In this document: one piece after another, positions 60,112 to 64,000 of the stretch | Numbering within the stretch: the stretch's first letter is position 1 | How the letters are laid out: every line of letters begins with the position of its first letter | DNA from: Polynucleobacter sp. AP-Ainpum-60-G11 | Lineage (GTDB): Bacteria > Pseudomonadota > Gammaproteobacteria > Burkholderiales > Burkholderiaceae | DNA length: 64,000 nucleotides | Assembly: GCF_018688375.1 (NCBI RefSeq) | Contig: NZ_CP061318.1 | Coordinates: 1,178,001-1,242,000, forward strand | Direction: 5' to 3' | The notes under the pieces: generated by a model | Databases searched by the model: none | Told to the model about the DNA's origin: nothing | Seen by the model: only the letters and a program-made list of their open reading frames with translations | Program-made: the position numbers and the translations under genes

Positions 60112-60759
60112 TTAAGAATTTTCAAGAACGATGCCTTCAACCAAATTGGCAACGTCTTCACATTTATCGGTAACCTCTTCGAGCAACTCATAAATACGCT
60201 GCAGCTTAATCAGTTCGCGCACTTCGATATCTTCGCGGAATAATTTAGTAATCGCAGTTGAGAGCAAGCGGTCTGCGCCAGACTCCAAGTGATCAATCTC
60301 ATCACAGGTCTTTAAAGCTGCTTTAGCAACTTCTGGATCAGAGATGTCTTTAAGCATACCAACAGCGTTTTTCATACCAATACAGCATTGGTTACAGAGC
60401 TCAGCCATATGGAGCATCTCATCGGTCATCTGCTTAACGTTATAGAGATGCATTGCTTCGGTGCCGTTCTGAATCAAATCAGCAACGTCATCCATGGTGT
60501 TGATTAGGTCAAAAATCTGATCGCGATCAATCGGAGTAATGAAAGTTTTGTGGAGGCGACGGTGCACTTCTTTCACCACATCATCGCAAGCATGTTCTGC
60601 GCTATCCACTTCTTGCGTATATTTCGCACGCAATGCTTCATCGTTGTAATGCTCGATGAATTTGAGGAAAGATTCAGATGCTGAGACGATATGCACAGCA
60701 TGTTCGTTGAACAATTCAAAGAAATTGCCATCGTGAGGCATTAACTTACTGAAGAACAT
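60112..60759 (-). CDS. DUF47-family (PhoU-like) regulator of phosphate transport
   Basis: 215 residues, helical, with the PhoU-like metal-binding pattern: YTQEVDSAEHACDDVVKEVHRRLHKTFITPIDRDQIFDL near residue 40-85 and EIDHLESGADRLLSTAI near residue 150. Family proteins control PiT activity. Directly upstream of pit, likely one operon. Confidence 0.9.
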   Translation of the reverse strand: MFFSKLMPHDGNFFELFNEHAVHIVSASESFLKFIEHYNDEALRAKYTQEVDSAEHACDDVVKEVHRRLHKTFITPIDRDQIFDLINTMDDVADLIQNGTEAMHLYNVKQMTDEMLHMAELCNQCCIGMKNAVGMLKDISDPEVAKAALKTCDEIDHLESGADRLLSTAITKLFREDIEVRELIKLQRIYELLEEVTDKCEDVANLVEGIVLENS

Positions 60760-60825
60760 AATTCACGATCCTTTAGAAACGAAAGCTGCGAGATTTAATA
60801 AGCTAAGCACATTCTAAACAATGCC

Positions 60826-61020
60826 TTAATTCGATACGGGAAATCCAGCTTCTGTTATAAGCCCGGCGGCTAATTCAGGGGAAAGAGTTGTTTCAAGCGT
60901 CACCAACTGGGTCGCCAAGTCCGCCTGTACCTGAGCCTGGGGGTCTTGGGCTTGTACCGCTCGGGTCACGGCATTAATACAGCCACCACAAGTCATTCCT
61001 GATACCTTTAGCGTAAACAT
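60826..61020 (-). CDS. copZ: CopZ-like heavy-metal-associated chaperone
   Basis: 64 residues from ATG 61020, with AAGGGG five bases upstream. The HMA motif GMTCGGCINAV gives Cys pair near residues 11 and 14. It carries Cu(I) to the P-type ATPase encoded divergently. Ends VSN with no known regulatory domain. Confidence 0.85.
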   Translation of the reverse strand: MFTLKVSGMTCGGCINAVTRAVQAQDPQAQVQADLATQLVTLETTLSPELAAGLITEAGFPVSN

Positions 61021-61093
61021 AGTCACCCCTTAAAAACTGTCAAAATACTGTTGTTGATGGCCTTTTTTCACCTTACGGTAGATTATCTTCTAC

Positions 61094-63382
61094 ATGATCC
61101 CCACAGAATCCAGCAATTCAGAGTTTTTTAGCCTTGATATCGGCGGAATGACCTGCGCCTCATGCGTCAGTCGGGTTGAAAAAGCTTTAGATAAGATTCC
61201 GGGGGTTGAGGCAGCCACCGTCAATTTGGCTACAGAACAGGCGAGAGTTCGGGTGAAACGTGGTTCTTCTAGCCTAGCTGAGATCATCGCGCTGGTTAAA
61301 AAGACGGGCTACGAAGCCAGAGAAAGTTCAGCTCGCGGTAATTTGTATCAGAAAAACGCCAAGTCATTTTGGGCCGCTGACGGCTTGGGTCGCGTCATCC
61401 TCAGCTTCTTGCTTTCCGCCCCCCTCTTCTTACCGATGTTCTTAATGCCTTTTGGCATTCATTGGTCTTTATCGGGCTGGTGGCAGCTGGCTTTGGCTAC
61501 TCCAGTGCAATTTATCTTGGGATGGCGCTTTTATAGGGCGGGCTTCAAATCCTTGATGGCTGGTGCCGGCAATATGGATCTGCTGGTGGCAATCGGCACT
61601 AGCGCTGCCTACGGACTCAGTCTATATATATTGCTCACTTCGAGTCATGCGCATGAACTCTATTTTGAGGGATCAGCCGTCATTATTTGCATGGTCTTAT
61701 TGGGCAAATGGCTGGAGGCACGCGCCAAGCAACAAACCAGTGAAGCTATTCGTGCCCTACAAAAGCTCTGGCCAGAACATGCAAAAGTTTTAAGTGCCGA
61801 TGTTGATCCTCAAATGAATACAGGCATCGACACAGATCAATACCGTGACTTACCTTTGGATCAAGTGCTTCCAGGCGATCGGGTTTTGGTACTCCCCGGT
61901 GAACGCATTCCGGTTGATGGTGTCATTCTGCTTGGCGCTAGCCATGTAGATGAATCTCTTCTTACTGGCGAGAGTGAGCCCGTTAAGAAAGCATTGGACT
62001 CAAAAGTGATTGGAGGCGCCTTAAATGGTGAAGGCGTTCTGGTGATATTGGCTCAGGCTGTTGGTGTTGAAAGCGTACTGTCACAAATCATTAACTTAGT
62101 AGAGGAAGCGCAAATCCAAAAGGCACCAATTCAAAAGTTGGTTGATCAGGTGAGCGCAATTTTTGTCCCCGCCGTAATTGTTCTTGCGCTCATCACTGGC
62201 ATCGGCAACTGGCTTTACTTAGACTCCATCTCTATCGCCATCTTACGTGCCGTATCAGTCCTAGTCATTGCTTGTCCTTGCGCACTTGGTTTAGCTACAC
62301 CAGCGGCAATCATGGCCGGCACTGGCATCGCCGCCCGCTTTGGCATTCTGATCAAAGACCCCCAAGTATTAGAGCTTGCTCATAAACTCAATATCGTTGC
62401 CTTTGATAAGACCGGCACATTAACCATTGGTAAGCCACGCATGCTTGCCCTTATTCCATTTGATAATTCACCTGCTGACACTAATCAAATCCTCGCTACC
62501 GCTGCGGGCTTGCAATTGGGAAGCGAGCATCCTTTAGCTAAAGCGCTTTTGGGTGCATCTAAGGATGAAGGGATCCCACCAATTACTACCTCATCGAGCA
62601 AAGGCTTGCCTGGTATTGGAATTGAGGGTGTACCCAGTGCAGGTCCTTTTATGGGTCAAACACTTCGCCTGCAAAGCGTAGCTTCTCTCGAGGGAAGCTC
62701 TCAGCGCGATATTGTTTTGCAAAAAGCACAGGCTTGTTTTGAGCATGGTCAAACTGTTTCCGTTTTAATGAATGTAAGTGGTGAAGGTAGCGAAGTGTCA
62801 TCACCAATTGCTGTGATTGCCTTTGGGGATGAGCTGAAGCCAAATGCTCAATCAGCAGTCGATGCACTTCATGCATTACATATTCGGACAGTCATGCTGT
62901 CTGGTGATAATTTGGCTGCGGCTACCCGCGTTGGAAAAACTATCGGCATTGATAAAGTCTTTGCGCAAATCATGCCGAGCAATAAAGCAGAAATCATCCA
63001 TAGCTTACAGATTGGCCCTGAAGGTCAGAAACAATTTGTGGCAATGGTTGGCGATGGTATTAACGATGCACCAGCGCTTGCGATGGCGGATGTTGGCATG
63101 GCGATGTCCACTGGGACTGATGTCGCAATGCAAGCCGCTGGCATCACCTTAATGCGAGGTGATCCTGCTTTGGTGGCAGATGCAATTGACATCTCCAAAA
63201 AGACTTGGAATAAGATTCGTCAAAATTTATTTTGGGCATTTGCATTTAATACGATTGGTATACCGCTGGCAGCCTTGGGTTACCTATCCCCGATGCTTGC
63301 CGGAAGTGCCATGGCTCTCTCTAGCTTCTGCGTCTTGAGTAACGCCCTACTTCTCAAGCGCTGGCATCCTCAGCGTTCTTAA
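61094..63382 (+). CDS. copA: Cu(I)-type heavy-metal P1B-ATPase
   Basis: 762 residues. One N-terminal HMA domain (GGMTCASC, Cys21 and Cys24), the CPC membrane motif VIACPCALGLATPAA near residue 393, the phosphorylation loop FDKTGTL near residue 437, SEHPLA (Cu ATPase type) near residue 477, and GDGINDAPALAMADVG near residue 654. It exports Cu(I) from the cytoplasm. The CopZ gene is divergent, 73 bp away, consistent with shared copper-responsive control; no clear CueR box seen. Confidence 0.93.
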   Translation: MIPTESSNSEFFSLDIGGMTCASCVSRVEKALDKIPGVEAATVNLATEQARVRVKRGSSSLAEIIALVKKTGYEARESSARGNLYQKNAKSFWAADGLGRVILSFLLSAPLFLPMFLMPFGIHWSLSGWWQLALATPVQFILGWRFYRAGFKSLMAGAGNMDLLVAIGTSAAYGLSLYILLTSSHAHELYFEGSAVIICMVLLGKWLEARAKQQTSEAIRALQKLWPEHAKVLSADVDPQMNTGIDTDQYRDLPLDQVLPGDRVLVLPGERIPVDGVILLGASHVDESLLTGESEPVKKALDSKVIGGALNGEGVLVILAQAVGVESVLSQIINLVEEAQIQKAPIQKLVDQVSAIFVPAVIVLALITGIGNWLYLDSISIAILRAVSVLVIACPCALGLATPAAIMAGTGIAARFGILIKDPQVLELAHKLNIVAFDKTGTLTIGKPRMLALIPFDNSPADTNQILATAAGLQLGSEHPLAKALLGASKDEGIPPITTSSSKGLPGIGIEGVPSAGPFMGQTLRLQSVASLEGSSQRDIVLQKAQACFEHGQTVSVLMNVSGEGSEVSSPIAVIAFGDELKPNAQSAVDALHALHIRTVMLSGDNLAAATRVGKTIGIDKVFAQIMPSNKAEIIHSLQIGPEGQKQFVAMVGDGINDAPALAMADVGMAMSTGTDVAMQAAGITLMRGDPALVADAIDISKKTWNKIRQNLFWAFAFNTIGIPLAALGYLSPMLAGSAMALSSFCVLSNALLLKRWHPQRS

Positions 63383-63383
63383 A

Positions 63384-64000
63384 CTATTTAGAATTCTTGC
63401 GAACTAGCTCAATATCGCCGTAGAGAGCACGTGTCTCTGATTTAGTGTTATCTGTATCGGTGAGAAGTGCAATGCCAATAATATTGCCTGGCGCCTCTCC
63501 ATAGGCTAGCTTGTAGTCTGCAGCGAGATCTCGCTCATGCTTTTTCCACTCACCCAAACCATCCCAACCAGAGTCAACCACAATCATCTTCACGCGAGAC
63601 GTATGTGCGTTGTTTAAAACCGTATTCACGGGATTTTTGCCTGACCAGATATACATCACGGTGGCATAAGGCATCTCTTGGCCGCTAATTAAACTAGCCA
63701 TCTCAAAGGTGAGCTTTTCTTTTAAAGGAAGCTTTGATTTATTGCCGTCAAACGCCACCAAAATACGGAGTGGTGCATCGTCATTCTGACTCTCCGCATT
63801 GTCTGCCTGAGGAATGGCACCTACCGCCTTCCACTCCCACTGAAGCATCAAGTTTTGTGCTGAGCGGGGGCGAAGTTTGACTGCAAGACCGGAAGCTGAT
63901 GTTTTGGAATTGGCCGCCAGGACTGTGCGACCCTGATACTTCTCCAGTCGGTAAATCGTATTCTTCTTATAAGGCGCTATTCGATAGAAATGCCAACCAT
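63384..64000 (-). CDS. DUF3047-family protein (5' end beyond window)
   Basis: The frame stays open from the stop at 63384 to the right edge, so the N-terminus is missing; 205 codons are visible. The last part shows the family pattern: LVAFDGNKS, PYATVMYIWSGKNPVNTVLNNAHTSRVKMIVV, KKHERDLAADYKLAYGEAPGNIIGIALLTDTDNT and YGDIELVRK. DUF3047 proteins are beta-sandwich, often exported, function unknown. It faces copA with a one-base gap. Confidence 0.85.
   Translation of the reverse strand, partial: GWHFYRIAPYKKNTIYRLEKYQGRTVLAANSKTSASGLAVKLRPRSAQNLMLQWEWKAVGAIPQADNAESQNDDAPLRILVAFDGNKSKLPLKEKLTFEMASLISGQEMPYATVMYIWSGKNPVNTVLNNAHTSRVKMIVVDSGWDGLGEWKKHERDLAADYKLAYGEAPGNIIGIALLTDTDNTKSETRALYGDIELVRKNSK

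Noticed and set aside
61027-61093. CueR-type operator in the copZ/copA spacer
   Set aside because: ACCTT occurs once but the matching half with correct spacing is missing, so no operator can be supported.
1-64000. CRISPR arrays, insertion sequences, prophage, tRNA or rRNA genes
   Set aside because: No spaced repeats, transposase, integrase or recognisable cloverleaf or rRNA stretches were seen on reading; tRNA detection by eye is not exhaustive.

Overview
The window looks like chromosome of a streamlined freshwater betaproteobacterium, most likely Polynucleobacter or a close relative in the Burkholderiaceae. This is inferred from moderate base composition, very tight gene packing, the Burkholderiales-type formate dehydrogenase locus with DUF3305/DUF3306 partners, and the protein styles. 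No database search was possible. I saw no insertion sequence, prophage, CRISPR array, rRNA or tRNA gene. Several gene pairs end tail to tail on shared or adjacent stop codons (TTAA at 6314-6317 and 44408-44411).

Layout. 1-1501: two tandem tungstate/molybdate-type binding proteins and a Mop protein. 1589-28708: mainly housekeeping and small accessory genes (GNAT, thioesterase, thiol dioxygenase, RhlE helicase, SelD, a four-domain rhodanese protein behind a leader peptide, truncated haemoglobin, flavoprotein, degenerate channel, LOG protein, MBL nuclease, NAD(P)HX dehydratase, DMT exporters, class V aminotransferase, FMN lactate-type dehydrogenase, old yellow enzyme), including an OxyR gene divergent from rubredoxin and rubredoxin reductase. 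28790-44411: a catabolic block with 3-hydroxybutyrate dehydrogenase, a molybdenum hydroxylase operon (CoxG-M-S-L type), a TetR regulator divergent from it and leading a VOC protein and an aromatic-ring FAD hydroxylase, a complete branched-chain-type ABC importer, an acyl-CoA dehydrogenase and a class III CoA-transferase. 44408-46832: cardiolipin synthase, an EEP phosphatase and a BFD-like ferredoxin. 46898-48296: tungstate permease and ATPase. 48297-58951: a large formate dehydrogenase locus on the minus strand with chaperone, multi-cluster ferredoxin, DUF3305/3306, small Tat and lipoproteins and the Fe-S carrier ApbC. 59090-64000: phosphate transporter with DUF47, copper chaperone divergent from a copper P-type ATPase, and a DUF3047 gene running off the edge.

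How the parts fit. Tungstate/molybdate capture (left edge), TupBC (47 kb) and two separate molybdopterin enzyme systems (formate dehydrogenase, CoxL-type hydroxylase) form one metal-supply and metal-use theme. The formate dehydrogenase alpha subunit carries Cys, not selenocysteine, so the SelD gene at 5.25 kb is probably there for selenouridine tRNA. A perfect FNR-type box lies just upstream of the formate dehydrogenase structural genes. The most interesting candidate for an undescribed system is the molybdenum hydroxylase/TetR/VOC/FAD-monooxygenase/ABC-importer block. Its parts resemble N-heteroaromatic (hydroxypyridine-like) catabolism, but its substrate cannot be read from the sequence.
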